In this document: positions 8,820-18,154 of the stretch, piece by piece
Position numbering within the stretch: position 1 is the stretch's first letter
Layout of the letters: each line of letters begins with the position of its first letter
Assembly (NCBI RefSeq): GCF_000746025.2
Contig: NZ_CP045798.1
Span: forward strand, 2,613,001-2,677,000
DNA from: Thermanaerosceptrum fracticalcis
GTDB lineage: Bacteria; Bacillota; Peptococcia; DRI-13
Direction of reading: 5' to 3'
Length of the DNA: 64,000 nucleotides
Program-made: the position numbers and the translations under genes
The notes under the pieces: model-generated
What the model was told of the DNA's origin: nothing
Seen by the model: the letters and a program-made list of their open reading frames with translations, nothing else
Database searches by the model: none

Positions 8820-9302
8820 TCAAATCACTAAACGCATCAACCCTTCAGGTAAAGGAATACTAAAGAATTTAACAAAAATGAAGTGTAGGCATGATGCACA
8901 CACAATACCCATTATTACCGGAATAATCCAACCTTGTTGTCCACAAATCCGGGCCAATACTATTGTTAAAAAAAATACTGTCAGTATGGCACCCAAAATC
9001 TTAAAGGTAAGAATGGATATAGTTAGTATCATAATATATTGAATAATTCGTTTTATGTTGTCTTGTTGTAGTCTTTCTTGATAGGAATCTTGATTTACCT
9101 TCTCATGTTTTGAACTTTTAAACCCATTAATCGTTACTCCAACAGCTAATAATGTTCCTATTAAGCCTAGAATAATTGGGAAAAAACCTGGTCCAGGTTT
9201 TGATACAGTACCGGTTGGGATAGAAAGCGAAGTGAAAAGATAAATCAAGCAAATAAGCAACAGTGCAAGGGCAAACCACTTTTCGCTTTTTGCACTATCC
9301 AT
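8820..9302 (-). CDS. tctB: Tripartite tricarboxylate transporter small membrane subunit TctB
   Basis: 160 aa, four predicted membrane segments with the typical N-terminal motif TGTVSKPGPGFFPIILG (about residues 30-46) of TctB proteins. It lies between a GntR regulator and tctA on the minus strand and forms one transport operon with tctA and tctC. It is poorly conserved in general, so identification rests on the motif, size and gene order. Confidence 0.85.
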   Translation of the reverse strand: MDSAKSEKWFALALLLICLIYLFTSLSIPTGTVSKPGPGFFPIILGLIGTLLAVGVTINGFKSSKHEKVNQDSYQERLQQDNIKRIIQYIMILTISILTFKILGAILTVFFLTIVLARICGQQGWIIPVIMGIVCASCLHFIFVKFFSIPLPEGLMRLVI

Positions 9303-9356
9303 TTTTCAATCCCCCATAAAATTTTGTATTATCTCACAAATTAAACATAAACTTCG

Positions 9357-10085
9357 CTACTGGCTTTCTAAGCAAAAATCTATATAGTTTAATGTTTTAA
9401 GTAAATCGTTACTAATTTTTAAACCTTCCTGTTCAACATATACTTCTATAGCTCTTTTTCCTGCAGATAAAATATGTTTTTCTGCTGCTCGCTTACAAGA
9501 CAGCACATCACCTTTAATAATAAAATTCAATAGACTTTCATGTTCTTCGATTGAGATCCTCCTTGGCAAATTTTCCTTTAAAGTCCTGGAGCGAAAGATT
9601 GCCATTTTGGTATCAAGGGGTTCATAAAACTCTCCCAGTATTTGCATTTCAGAAGAATAAATTATAAGTCTGTGAAACTCTCTATTCAATTTTTGGAGTG
9701 CTACATAATCATTTTTGCTAGAAGCAGTAATACTATCTTTAATAATTTCCTCTAATTTATTGGTTATTGTATTCTTATTTACCTTAACTGCAACTATAGA
9801 TGCAGCTGTACTTTCAAGAGAAGCACGTAATACATAGACTTGAGCTATATCCTCCAGAGTAGGAGTGTAAACGGATACGGACCCATTATCATATAGGAGT
9901 AACCCTTCTCGGCACAAAATTCTTGCTGCTTCTCTTACCGGTGTGCGACTAATCCCTAACCATTCAGCCAACTGTTGATCTGTTAATCTCTGACCGGACT
10001 TTAGATTACCTTCAGTTATGTCTTTCTTTAGTTGATTATAGGCCTGTAAATATAAGGGTTCAGCCCTAATTATTTTACTTTCCAA
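9357..10085 (-). CDS. GntR-family transcriptional regulator (FadR/FCD type)
   Basis: 242 aa. The N-terminal winged helix (residues about 10-75) contains LTDQQLAEWLGISRTPVREAARIL, the typical GntR recognition region. The C-terminal helical FCD domain has the metal-ligand pattern expected for the family (HRLIIYS near 150, EHESLLNFI near 190, KHI near 212). Such regulators usually sense carboxylates and control adjacent catabolic genes. It sits between the AOR genes and the transporter genes and probably controls one or both operons. No operator could be assigned with confidence. Confidence 0.85.
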   Translation of the reverse strand: MESKIIRAEPLYLQAYNQLKKDITEGNLKSGQRLTDQQLAEWLGISRTPVREAARILCREGLLLYDNGSVSVYTPTLEDIAQVYVLRASLESTAASIVAVKVNKNTITNKLEEIIKDSITASSKNDYVALQKLNREFHRLIIYSSEMQILGEFYEPLDTKMAIFRSRTLKENLPRRISIEEHESLLNFIIKGDVLSCKRAAEKHILSAGKRAIEVYVEQEGLKISNDLLKTLNYIDFCLESQ

Positions 10086-10119
10086 GTTCGATCCTCCTTC
10101 ATCACAAGATCACCTCAGT

Positions 10120-11952
10120 TTAATTAATGCCTAACGTCCTCATTTTAGCTTCTGTTGGAATACCAGTTTTTAAATCCCAACCTCTTAAACTATAAAACTC
10201 ATCTAACATTACATTTAGTTCTTCCATTTTCATATACATACCTTTACTAGGGCCATCTGGAATTGGCTCTCTCATAAATCTAGGTGGTAAAATATCGTCT
10301 TTACGGGTAATTCCTTCCCTGCAATTAAACATCCTTTCTAAGGTATATATTCTATCCGCTATCATATTTAATTCTTCCAGGTCAAGATCAAATCCAGTCA
10401 ATATGTTAATTACTTCCACATATTTTTCTGATAAGTATGGTCCAAAGTATGGTTCGGAATGTCGGCGACATAAAATAAGGCTATCACCTATAGTACACAT
10501 CCTTTCACTCTTCATAACATGTTCCGATTTGCCTTCTATAACTTGTCTATCTAATTTTCCTGATCTTTCGACCTCCGGCCTAATATCCTGGTGACTACCA
10601 CCCCTGGTAGCAACAGCGTAACCCAACCCCATCCCTTTTAAACCGCGAGCAGTATGTCCCGCCAATTCTAAGCCTTTTACATGTATTGCAAAATCCTCGC
10701 TACCCTTCCCAATTATACGACTAGCAATTCTAGTTCCCTCTGCTAATACATCGCCTATACCATCTCTATAGGCAATCTTTTTAATCATATCTAGTAATAT
10801 TTCGTGCTTTCCAAAAGTTACTTCCAAACCATCAGTGTCTCTTGATGTAAGAATACCTTTTTCGAAACACTCCATTACCCAGGCTATTACTAAACCGGTA
10901 CTCATTGTATCAATACCCAATTCATCCGATAACCTATCTGCAGCAATTATAGAATCTGGGTTATTGTTTTCTAAAACAGAACCGTAGGAATACAATGTCT
11001 CATACTCTGGTCCCCTAGAGATTGTACCACTATATTCTCCCTCATTCGCTTTAAAGAAGATAGCGGATCGTGCCATGCAACTAGCGCACGATTTATGACC
11101 AACGCGCAGGCCGCGTTTTAATAGGTTATTGCCGCTGATCATCCAGGCATCATCAAATACTTCCCTTTGCCAGTTCCTTGTTCCCAAAATACCTAAAGAG
11201 TTATTACCATCAATAGAGCCCGTACTGCCAAACAGCGGTACGTTTTTACCTAAACCAGGATGTTTTTTCATTTCTTCAAATGCTTTTTGTACATATTCCA
11301 GCACTCGGGCGGGTTGAGCTACATAAATATCCCTGTCACCCCTAATAGCAATAGCTTTAAGCTTTTTAGAACCAAAGACCGCCCCTAATCCACCTCTGCC
11401 AGCAGCTCTAGTATCAGAGATTATTGAAGCATACTTAACCAGATTTTCACCAGCTGGCCCTATACAGGCAACTTGAAATTCGGTGTTTTGAAGCCTTTCT
11501 TTTATTTTTTGTTGTGTTTTAGAAGTTTCCAACCCCCATAAGTCTTGGGCATCACAAAAATTTACAGTATCATTTTCAATTACTAAAAATTTCGGTTTGC
11601 TTAGTTTACCACTTATTAAAATAGCGTCATAGCCAGCATTTTTGATCTCTGTTGCAAAATGACCACCCATATAACTATCAATAAATAATCCAGTCAGCGG
11701 GGATTTGGTCATAAATGCAGTCATTGCTGCCCCAGGCATTATAGTGCCATTTGCTGGTCCAACAGCAATTACTACAGAATTTTCTTCGCTTAATGGATCA
11801 GTTTCAGGTTTAATTGCGTCATAAAGTAACTTGACCCCGAAACCGTTTCCACCCAAAAATTTCCTAACAAAGGTAGGGGTTATATTTTCAATTTCAGTTG
11901 TTTCGTTCGATAAATTAATTTTTAATACTTTATAATTATATCCGCTGTACAT
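10120..11952 (-). CDS. aor: Aldehyde ferredoxin oxidoreductase (tungsten/molybdopterin), one Fe-S ligand substituted
   Basis: 610 aa from an ATG 6 bases behind AGAGGTG; the longer GTG frame has no ribosome site. The family oxidises aldehydes to acids (or the reverse) with ferredoxin, using a bis-pterin W/Mo cofactor and one [4Fe-4S] cluster. Pterin-binding motifs are visible: FLGGNGFGVKLLYD near 32, SDTRAAGRGGLGAVFGSKKLKAI near 179-201, and GLGYAVATRGG near 442-452. The cluster-ligand motif reads C289-X2-C292-X3-S296, where the family normally has a third cysteine; C495 would be the fourth ligand. Upstream lie a ferredoxin and a MoaD-like gene, so this may be a multi-subunit form. Confidence 0.88.
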   Translation of the reverse strand: MYSGYNYKVLKINLSNETTEIENITPTFVRKFLGGNGFGVKLLYDAIKPETDPLSEENSVVIAVGPANGTIMPGAAMTAFMTKSPLTGLFIDSYMGGHFATEIKNAGYDAILISGKLSKPKFLVIENDTVNFCDAQDLWGLETSKTQQKIKERLQNTEFQVACIGPAGENLVKYASIISDTRAAGRGGLGAVFGSKKLKAIAIRGDRDIYVAQPARVLEYVQKAFEEMKKHPGLGKNVPLFGSTGSIDGNNSLGILGTRNWQREVFDDAWMISGNNLLKRGLRVGHKSCASCMARSAIFFKANEGEYSGTISRGPEYETLYSYGSVLENNNPDSIIAADRLSDELGIDTMSTGLVIAWVMECFEKGILTSRDTDGLEVTFGKHEILLDMIKKIAYRDGIGDVLAEGTRIASRIIGKGSEDFAIHVKGLELAGHTARGLKGMGLGYAVATRGGSHQDIRPEVERSGKLDRQVIEGKSEHVMKSERMCTIGDSLILCRRHSEPYFGPYLSEKYVEVINILTGFDLDLEELNMIADRIYTLERMFNCREGITRKDDILPPRFMREPIPDGPSKGMYMKMEELNVMLDEFYSLRGWDLKTGIPTEAKMRTLGIN

Positions 11953-12403
11953 TATAAACACCTCTTTCTCTGTTTACGGATCCTATTCTATTTTCTTCAT
12001 TGTAAACAATCGCTTGTGGAACACAGTATTTAACACACTGAGGGTCTCCCCCGCACAAATCACATTTTAAAGGAATATTATAATCACTATGTATGTAGAT
12101 AGCTCCGAATGGGCAAACCTCTGCGCATAACCCACATCCAATACATTTATTTTCGTTGATTTTCAGACCTCCTGAATTACTATCAATAAAAAACGCATTT
12201 TCGGGGCAAACTTCTGAACACTTCGGTTTTTTACATTGTCTGCAAACTACTGGCTTAATCTTTTCGCCTAGCTCACCTTCAATAACAATCCTAATTGCAG
12301 CTTTTCTCCTATTAAATCTATCTCCCAATTTATTATACGAACACACAGATTCGCAAATCTTACAGCCACTGCACTTTTCTTTATCGACAAGTATCCTTTT
12401 CAT
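11936..12403 (-). CDS. 4Fe-4S ferredoxin subunit of AOR (HycB/DMSO-reductase-B type)
   Basis: 155 aa with four cysteine clusters: CSGCKICESVC (11-21), CRQCKKPKCSEVCP (about 54-67), CIGCGLCAEVCP (about 87-98) and CDLCGGDPQCVKYC (about 113-126). This is the electron-transfer subunit layout of molybdopterin oxidoreductases and fits up to four [4Fe-4S] clusters. The 3' end overlaps the start region of the AOR gene, implying coupled translation and a physical complex. It probably passes electrons from AOR to a soluble ferredoxin or another acceptor. Confidence 0.85.
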   Translation of the reverse strand: MKRILVDKEKCSGCKICESVCSYNKLGDRFNRRKAAIRIVIEGELGEKIKPVVCRQCKKPKCSEVCPENAFFIDSNSGGLKINENKCIGCGLCAEVCPFGAIYIHSDYNIPLKCDLCGGDPQCVKYCVPQAIVYNEENRIGSVNRERGVYNVQRI

Positions 12404-12426
12404 TTTACCCTACCTCCCAATTCTCT

Positions 12427-12714
12427 CTACCCACCTAGAGCAGGGGGTAAAAATATAATCTCATCGTTCTCATTCAAGCAATATGTGAATTTATCCAAAT
12501 CACTGATAATCCTACCGTTAACAGCCAATGCCATCTGAGACCATATTTCATTTTTTTCATAATCAATCAACTGGCCAGTTAGCTCTCTGCCGTAAATCAT
12601 TTCCATTTCTCTTACTAAATCCAATAGAGTGGTTTTTTCGGGTAATTCCAAGTATTTATAGGTAACGCCGGCCAATTCTCTATAGAGACAGTGAAAAATC
12701 ACCTTAACTTGCAA
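12427..12714 (-). CDS. MoaD/ThiS-family sulfur-carrier protein
   Basis: 95 aa beta-grasp protein ending in FLPPALGG; the C-terminal Gly-Gly is the thiocarboxylation site of MoaD. In molybdopterin synthase MoaD donates sulfur to the pterin. A dedicated copy placed just before the AOR ferredoxin and AOR genes suggests it serves the W-pterin cofactor of this enzyme. It is the first gene of the trio, with 24 bp to the ferredoxin gene. Housekeeping moaA/C/E genes are not in the window. Confidence 0.82.
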   Translation of the reverse strand: MQVKVIFHCLYRELAGVTYKYLELPEKTTLLDLVREMEMIYGRELTGQLIDYEKNEIWSQMALAVNGRIISDLDKFTYCLNENDEIIFLPPALGG

Positions 12715-12790
12715 TTTCTATCGTTCCTTTACTTAATATTAAAAAGGTTTGCTACCTATACTATGTCGAAATTAATACTTTTCTGTTTAT

Positions 12791-13519
12791 TTAAAACATA
12801 CGAAATACTTCCCAATCATGACCAGGCAAAATGTCTGCATTTATCTTTTTCATTTTAGCGAAAGAATTATAACAATGCTCTAAACTATAAAAAATGCCTG
12901 GAGGAGTTTGATTATCCCAATTTTCCCTGATGTTTATTAAATCACCGGTAATAAGATATTTTTTTTGTGGTGTAGTTACCAGAATTCCTTGTGAACCCGG
13001 AGAGTGTCCCGGTAATAGTACCACCTCTAATCCTTCGTCTATGTGACAATCACCATTTACTGTTTCTATTCTTTCAAAATAATTAATAAAAAATGGCTTT
13101 TTGCCTTCAATATTCATTTCATAATGCTTTCGATCAGGAGGTAAGGGATCTACTGAATACTTTAACTCTTCGCTTTGCACTACAATCTTGGCGTTTGGTA
13201 ATTTTAATGCGCCGTAGGCATGATCCCAGTGGAGATGCGTTAATAAACAAAGTTTTATATCTTCAGGTTTTACACCAATCTCTTCCAGCGCAAATTCTAA
13301 TCTTTGGTTTTTTGATTTTTTTAAGGGATTATGGTATTTTGTTCCCCAATTCTCATCATCAGATGGACCTGTATCAACTAATACACAGTTTCCATTGGAA
13401 TTGGTTAAAAGCCAACCAATACACGGAACTTCTAATCTTTCTCCGGCACCCTTACCAAAAGTTAAACCACTCTTATACACAGTTAGAGTTCCGAGGTTTA
13501 AAGGTTTAATACCCCACAT
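12791..13519 (-). CDS. MBL-fold metallo-hydrolase (lactonase-like)
   Basis: 242 aa from the ATG preceded by AGGAGG; a longer GTG frame to 13540 starts inside that ribosome site. The zinc motif THLHWDHAYG (about residues 101-110), the downstream histidine in LPGHSPGSQG, the bridging aspartate in LITGDL and the final histidine in LPGHDWEVF form the two-metal site of the N-acyl-homoserine-lactonase-like branch. In a carboxylate catabolic cluster it could hydrolyse a lactone or thioester intermediate. That role is inference only. Confidence 0.8.
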   Translation of the reverse strand: MWGIKPLNLGTLTVYKSGLTFGKGAGERLEVPCIGWLLTNSNGNCVLVDTGPSDDENWGTKYHNPLKKSKNQRLEFALEEIGVKPEDIKLCLLTHLHWDHAYGALKLPNAKIVVQSEELKYSVDPLPPDRKHYEMNIEGKKPFFINYFERIETVNGDCHIDEGLEVVLLPGHSPGSQGILVTTPQKKYLITGDLINIRENWDNQTPPGIFYSLEHCYNSFAKMKKINADILPGHDWEVFRMF

Positions 13520-13623
13520 TTCAGTCTTACCTCCTGACACCGGGAATTATTATTACATAAACATTATTATCAATCTGAAGTTCCAAATATATATTTACAG
13601 AATACTCCACATCCCAGAATGAG

Positions 13624-14796
13624 TTAAATTACTCCGTTATTTTTAAGATTCAAGATCTCGTCTTCGTCATATCCACATTCCCTTAATACTTCAATTGTAT
13701 TCTCTCCTAATTCCGGTGCCCTATTATATAACTTAAATGGCGTACCCGAAAGTTTGATTGGATTTCCTATTTGTTTGTAGTTGCCACTTTTTTCATCATC
13801 CATATCTATTAACATTTGTCTTTCAATTATCTGGGGATCAGTTAGTACTTCATCAATGTTGTTGACAGGGCTTACACATGTATCAGAATCTTTAAATAAA
13901 GTAAGCCATTCACTAAGCGTTTTCTTTGCAAATGCACCTCGTAAAATATCAAATACTACTTGATTCTTCTCTTCAATATTTAAGTCATTTGCTATTTCGG
14001 GGTGTCCAATCAAATTACAAAGGTTTACCCAAAAATTCTTATTAAGCGCTGCAACAGCTAAATAGCGATCGTCTTTTGTTTTATATATGTTATAATTGGG
14101 AAGTGTCCCAGTCAGTCGGGTTTCGCCACGCAGCGGAACCTTGCCGGAGCCAAGGTAAAAACTGGTATCACTAGGTAACATAGAGATAACAGAATCTAGC
14201 ATCGAGATATCAATGTATTGTCCTAAACCTGTTTTTTGTCTGCTATAAAGAGCCAAAAGAATTCCATTCACGGCCATCATGGCACTTGCCATATCCGCAA
14301 TTTGCATACCTGGAATAAAGGGGCTTCCGTTTTGCTTACCAGTTAGACTAAGTACACCTGAATAAGCCATAATATTTAGGTCTTGAGCAGGTACCATTCT
14401 ATTTGGTCCTGTTTGTCCAAAACCCGTAATTGAACAGTAAACTATTTGAGGGTTAATTTCTTTTACTGTGTTATAATCTATACCTAAACGACTGGTTACT
14501 CCTGGACGACAATTTTCAATTATCACATCTGCCGTTCTTACTAATCTGTAAAAAACCTTTTTCCCTTCTTCACTTTTTAAATTCAGAGTCATGCTTTTTT
14601 TGTTGCGATTTAATATCAGATGCCTGTACCCTACGCCGTTTAATAAGGGGGGTAAGTCTCTATTAAAATCTCCTTGATCAGGTTGCTCAATTTTTATTAC
14701 TTCAGCACCAAAATCAGCTAACATCATAGTACTAAATGGTCCTGGTACAAATAGTGATAAATCCAGAACTTTTATACCTTCTAATGGTGGAGCCAA
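13624..14796 (-). CDS. Class III CoA transferase (CaiB/BaiF family)
   Basis: 390 aa. The N-terminal GIKVLDLSLFVPGPFSTMMLADFGAEVIKIE pattern (residues about 7-37) and the later catalytic-region sequence QDLNIMAYSGVLSLTG (catalytic aspartate near 141) identify the family, which moves CoA between organic acids. It probably activates the imported acid or recycles CoA from the acyl-CoA made by the ferredoxin oxidoreductase encoded upstream. The donor and acceptor cannot be read from sequence. About 100 bp separate it from the MBL gene. Confidence 0.85.
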   Translation of the reverse strand: MAPPLEGIKVLDLSLFVPGPFSTMMLADFGAEVIKIEQPDQGDFNRDLPPLLNGVGYRHLILNRNKKSMTLNLKSEEGKKVFYRLVRTADVIIENCRPGVTSRLGIDYNTVKEINPQIVYCSITGFGQTGPNRMVPAQDLNIMAYSGVLSLTGKQNGSPFIPGMQIADMASAMMAVNGILLALYSRQKTGLGQYIDISMLDSVISMLPSDTSFYLGSGKVPLRGETRLTGTLPNYNIYKTKDDRYLAVAALNKNFWVNLCNLIGHPEIANDLNIEEKNQVVFDILRGAFAKKTLSEWLTLFKDSDTCVSPVNNIDEVLTDPQIIERQMLIDMDDEKSGNYKQIGNPIKLSGTPFKLYNRAPELGENTIEVLRECGYDEDEILNLKNNGVI

Positions 14797-14964
14797 AAGT
14801 AATCACTCCTTTATGCAAACAAATTCTTTTCTCAGAAATCCTTTGGTTAATTACCATAAAATAAATTAGGTAGGAAGAGTGTAAGTTGAGGTACATAGAT
14901 CAAGTCCAAAATTATGTGTAAAATTCCTCAGTTAGAGTAACCCGAACACCGCCGCATAGATTGT

Positions 14965-15043
14965 CCAGCTCGCCAGTTGCCAGTCAAGGGTAAAGGCTAC
15001 GCCTCCACTTCGTGGACCCTTGACAGTCACCTGGCTTAGCTGG
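14965..15043. repeat. Imperfect 79-bp inverted repeat in a gene-free stretch
   Basis: The 445-bp interval between the CoA transferase and the oxidoreductase gamma subunit holds no credible gene. It contains nested inverted repeats: CCAGCT-GCCAG at the left and CTGGC-AGCTGG at the right, with TCAAGGGT and ACCCTTGA inside. It could fold into a long hairpin. It may be a miniature mobile element or a decayed insertion-sequence end; there is no T-run to make it a clear terminator. Confidence 0.5.
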
Positions 15044-15241
15044 AATTGGTCATTAAGCAGTGTTTAAGGATGAATATATGCGACAATGTTTTTGTTAAAA
15101 CTTTGTTTTTGCTCTTTCTTTATAAACATATAATCCTAGTAAATGAATCTAGATGTAAAAGTTCTTCCCGCCAAAAGGCTATATTTTTCAGGGAGATTTT
15201 CAATATTTATGTTTTCGCTTTTCATATTTACACGTATTAAT

Positions 15242-15814
15242 TTATCCATTCAAACAATCACTTCCATGTAAAATATTTTTTCCATACTGGTATCCCTTAT
15301 CAATTGCTGTTAAATTTAGTTCCAACACTTTTTGTTTATTTTCTAATTTTTGTCTGACAGCAGATTTAATACCATCCAGGCTAATAAGATTTGTTATTGA
15401 ACTTACAGCCCCCAGGATAACCATGTTGGCTGCTGCAACATTCCCAAGTTCTTTTTCTGCTATATCTGTAGCTGGTATTTTATAAACATTCTTGAATTTT
15501 TCCGAAACATTTTCTACTAAAGAACTATCAATAATTAAAATAGTATTTTCATCTTCTAATTCTCCCAGATACTTTTCTTTAGCAGGCTGAGACATAAGCA
15601 CCATAACATCAGGCTTTATAGATTTTCCATAATCTATTTTTTCATCACTTAATATAACTTCCGTGCGACATGCTCCTCCTCTTGCAGATGGGCCGTAAGA
15701 TTGGGATTGGGCGACCTCCTTGTCATCATAAATCCCTGCAGCGGTCGCTGCTATAATACCCATAAACACTATGCCCTGGCCTCCAAATCCTGCCGCTACA
15801 ATCTCTTTTCTCAT
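15242..15814 (-). CDS. korC: 2-oxoacid:ferredoxin oxidoreductase gamma subunit
   Basis: 190 aa. Begins with the family hallmark AGFGGQGIVFMG (residues 7-18) and includes SQSYGPSARGGACRTEVILS near 38-57. The gamma subunit of 2-oxoacid:acceptor oxidoreductases binds CoA. Last gene of a four-gene operon ordered alpha, beta, ferredoxin, gamma. Specificity (2-oxoglutarate, branched-chain or aryl 2-oxoacids) cannot be settled from sequence alone, so the kor name is generic. Confidence 0.87.
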   Translation of the reverse strand: MRKEIVAAGFGGQGIVFMGIIAATAAGIYDDKEVAQSQSYGPSARGGACRTEVILSDEKIDYGKSIKPDVMVLMSQPAKEKYLGELEDENTILIIDSSLVENVSEKFKNVYKIPATDIAEKELGNVAAANMVILGAVSSITNLISLDGIKSAVRQKLENKQKVLELNLTAIDKGYQYGKNILHGSDCLNG

Positions 15815-15830
15815 CTGAACATTCTCTCCT

Positions 15831-16037
15831 TTATCCCATAACCTCTATAGCCATATCCGGACAAGTATATTCACACTGCCTGCACATAGTACAACTGTCG
15901 TTATTAGTTACCTCAGGAATTAAATAACCCTGCTTACCCCTTTTAGTAGATATTTGTAAAACTTTTTTGGGGCACACATCTATACAAAGCCTACAGCCCT
16001 TACATAGATTCTCATATATTTTTATATTTTTCGACAC
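15831..16037 (-). CDS. korD: 2-oxoacid:ferredoxin oxidoreductase ferredoxin (delta) subunit
   Basis: 68 aa two-cluster ferredoxin: CKGCRLCIDVCP (residues 13-24) and CTMCRQCEYTCP (about 49-60), each followed by the usual proline. It carries electrons from the TPP site to soluble ferredoxin. It is located between the beta and gamma genes with short spacers, a common order in strict anaerobes. Confidence 0.88.
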   Translation of the reverse strand: MSKNIKIYENLCKGCRLCIDVCPKKVLQISTKRGKQGYLIPEVTNNDSCTMCRQCEYTCPDMAIEVMG

Positions 16038-16067
16038 ACTACCACCTCCTCAGTTACAGAAAAAGAC

Positions 16068-16883
16068 CTACTTCGTTTGAAGATTCTTAATTTTATCATA
16101 TATTTGTTGAGCAAATTCAGGTTTTCTTGTTTCATAAAAATCACCGATAATGTATTTGCCTTGCTTTTCTTCTTCAGTAAGGTTAGCAGCATCATTAATG
16201 GAAATACAATTACTCTTTAGATTATTCATAAGCTTAACCGGATCACCGGTGCCTCTTATATACCTTCCCGCCTGGGTAGGACATAAGCTGATAGCATCAA
16301 TTAATGCAAAACCAGGATGTTCAATTCCCTTTTTAATCGCCCTTAATAACTGTCGTGGCTGAGCAACTGTCCAGCGTGAAACATATGTTGCTCCGGAAGC
16401 CTTGGCTAAATCACAGGCATCAATCTTTTGTTCTATGTTTCCATAAGGGGAGGTCATAGTTGTTGCTCCTACTGGAGTCGTGGGTGCAACTTGTCCCCCT
16501 GTCATCCCGTAAATCTCATTATTGACTAAAATTACTGTTAAATCTATATTACGCCGGGCTGCATGCATAAAGTGGTTACCACCAATTGCTAAAGCATCTC
16601 CGTCACCCATAAAAACTATAACTTTTCGTGATGGATTGGTAAGTTTAAGTCCGGTTGCAACAGGCAATGCTCTGCCGTGCAGCACTTTGATAAAATCCAC
16701 ATTTAAGTACGAACCTATCCAACTGCTGCAACCAATTGCGCCAACCGTTGCAACATCATCAATAATGCCCAACTCATCTATAGCTCTAGCTGTCATTTGT
16801 AGGATGATACCATCCCCACAACCAGGACAAAACATAAATGGAAACAAATCAGTTCTAAATAGTTTTTTTGCTAGAGTATGCAT
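16068..16883 (-). CDS. korB: 2-oxoacid:ferredoxin oxidoreductase beta subunit (TPP-binding)
   Basis: 271 aa. The TPP/Mg motif is GDGDALAIGGNHFMHAARRN (about residues 92-111), followed by NNEIYGMTGGQ. The N-terminal CPGCGDG (about 19-25) is the usual start of this subunit. It binds thiamine pyrophosphate and catalyses oxidative decarboxylation of a 2-oxoacid with CoA. It follows the alpha gene by 3 bp. Confidence 0.9.
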   Translation of the reverse strand: MHTLAKKLFRTDLFPFMFCPGCGDGIILQMTARAIDELGIIDDVATVGAIGCSSWIGSYLNVDFIKVLHGRALPVATGLKLTNPSRKVIVFMGDGDALAIGGNHFMHAARRNIDLTVILVNNEIYGMTGGQVAPTTPVGATTMTSPYGNIEQKIDACDLAKASGATYVSRWTVAQPRQLLRAIKKGIEHPGFALIDAISLCPTQAGRYIRGTGDPVKLMNNLKSNCISINDAANLTEEEKQGKYIIGDFYETRKPEFAQQIYDKIKNLQTK

Positions 16884-16886
16884 AAC

Positions 16887-18038
16887 TTATTCACCACCCA
16901 TTATTATACTAAGAATTTCGGAAGGATTATGGTACTGTCCACCGAGCTTAGGTAAAGATACAACCTGACAATACCCCTGGTTAACTCTCTCAATCTCAAG
17001 TACAACCTGTCCCGCATTCATCTCCGGAACTATTACTCTTTTCGCTTGCATTAAGTATTTTTTAATTCTTTCCTGAGGAAATGGCCATAAAGTTTTCAGT
17101 TTTACGTTTCCAACTTTATATCCCTTTTCTCTGGCAGTTTTGACGGCATTTAAACTAGCCCTTGCAACAGAACCGTAAGAAATAACAATTATTTCCGCAT
17201 CGTCAATAAAGGTTTCTTCCAACTCCGCTATATCATCAACATTCTTTTCGATTTTATCAATTAACCTATTATTCAGGTCAGACGCAATTTTTGCATTTCT
17301 ACTATTGCTAACATCAATTACTTTAAAACCATTTTCATCATGGGGCGTTGATAAAATACTTAATTTGTAACCCTCATTAAAGGCCGGCATTGCCATTGGA
17401 ACACCGTTAGCATCCGGTTTATAAATCACGAACGCTTCGGGAGGACAGTCAGGCTTTTTTCTCTCAACCAATTCAATTTCTTCTTTAGCTGGTATAACCA
17501 CACGTTCTCTGGTGTGAGCCACTACTTCATCGGTTAAAATAAATACAGGCGTACGATATTTTTCTGCTAAATTAAATGCCCTAATTGTCAAATCAAACAT
17601 TTCCTGTGCATTAGATGGGGCTAGGGCAATGATAGAATAATCACCGTTTGATCCGTATTTTGCCTGAAACACATCTCCCTGCGAAGGTGCCGTTGCTGCA
17701 CCTGAACTTGGGCCACAACGCATTACGTTCACAAATACACAGGGAGTTTCCATTACAACTGCGCAACCCAAGCTTTCCGTCATTAAACATATTCCTGGCC
17801 CACTGGTAGCTGTCATAGGTTTGGAGCCTCCCCAAGACGCACCAACTAGTGCCATTGCTGAGGCAATTTCATCTTCCATTTGTATGAATACCCCACCGAC
17901 TTTGGGAAGTTCATTTGCCATTATTTCAGCTATCTCCGTTGAAGGGGTTATAGGATAGCCCGCAAAAAATCTACAACCCGCTAATAGAGCAGCTTCAGCG
18001 CAAGCCTCATTTCCCTGTAAAATTTTATTTTGAGCCAT
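16887..18038 (-). CDS. korA: 2-oxoacid:ferredoxin oxidoreductase alpha subunit
   Basis: 383 aa from ATG (MAQNKILQGNEA); a TTG four codons upstream touches the AAGGAG ribosome site and is less likely. Domain I contains the substrate-pocket motif GYPITPSTEIAE (about residues 24-35) and the QMEDEIASAMALVGASWGGSKPMTATSGPG region. Domain II follows near residue 230. It pairs with the beta subunit directly downstream. As first gene of the operon it lies about 100 bp from the alcohol dehydrogenase gene, so a separate promoter or read-through are both possible. Confidence 0.9.
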   Translation of the reverse strand: MAQNKILQGNEACAEAALLAGCRFFAGYPITPSTEIAEIMANELPKVGGVFIQMEDEIASAMALVGASWGGSKPMTATSGPGICLMTESLGCAVVMETPCVFVNVMRCGPSSGAATAPSQGDVFQAKYGSNGDYSIIALAPSNAQEMFDLTIRAFNLAEKYRTPVFILTDEVVAHTRERVVIPAKEEIELVERKKPDCPPEAFVIYKPDANGVPMAMPAFNEGYKLSILSTPHDENGFKVIDVSNSRNAKIASDLNNRLIDKIEKNVDDIAELEETFIDDAEIIVISYGSVARASLNAVKTAREKGYKVGNVKLKTLWPFPQERIKKYLMQAKRVIVPEMNAGQVVLEIERVNQGYCQVVSLPKLGGQYHNPSEILSIIMGGE

Positions 18039-18154
18039 TGAGTATCTCAACTCCTTTTCGTTCCCTCAGTATAACTACATAATTGTAGTAAATTTAGCTA
18101 TGTTATTTAAAAGCAGACTATTACATTTGTAACTTTATTTACGGTATCCCCGTT

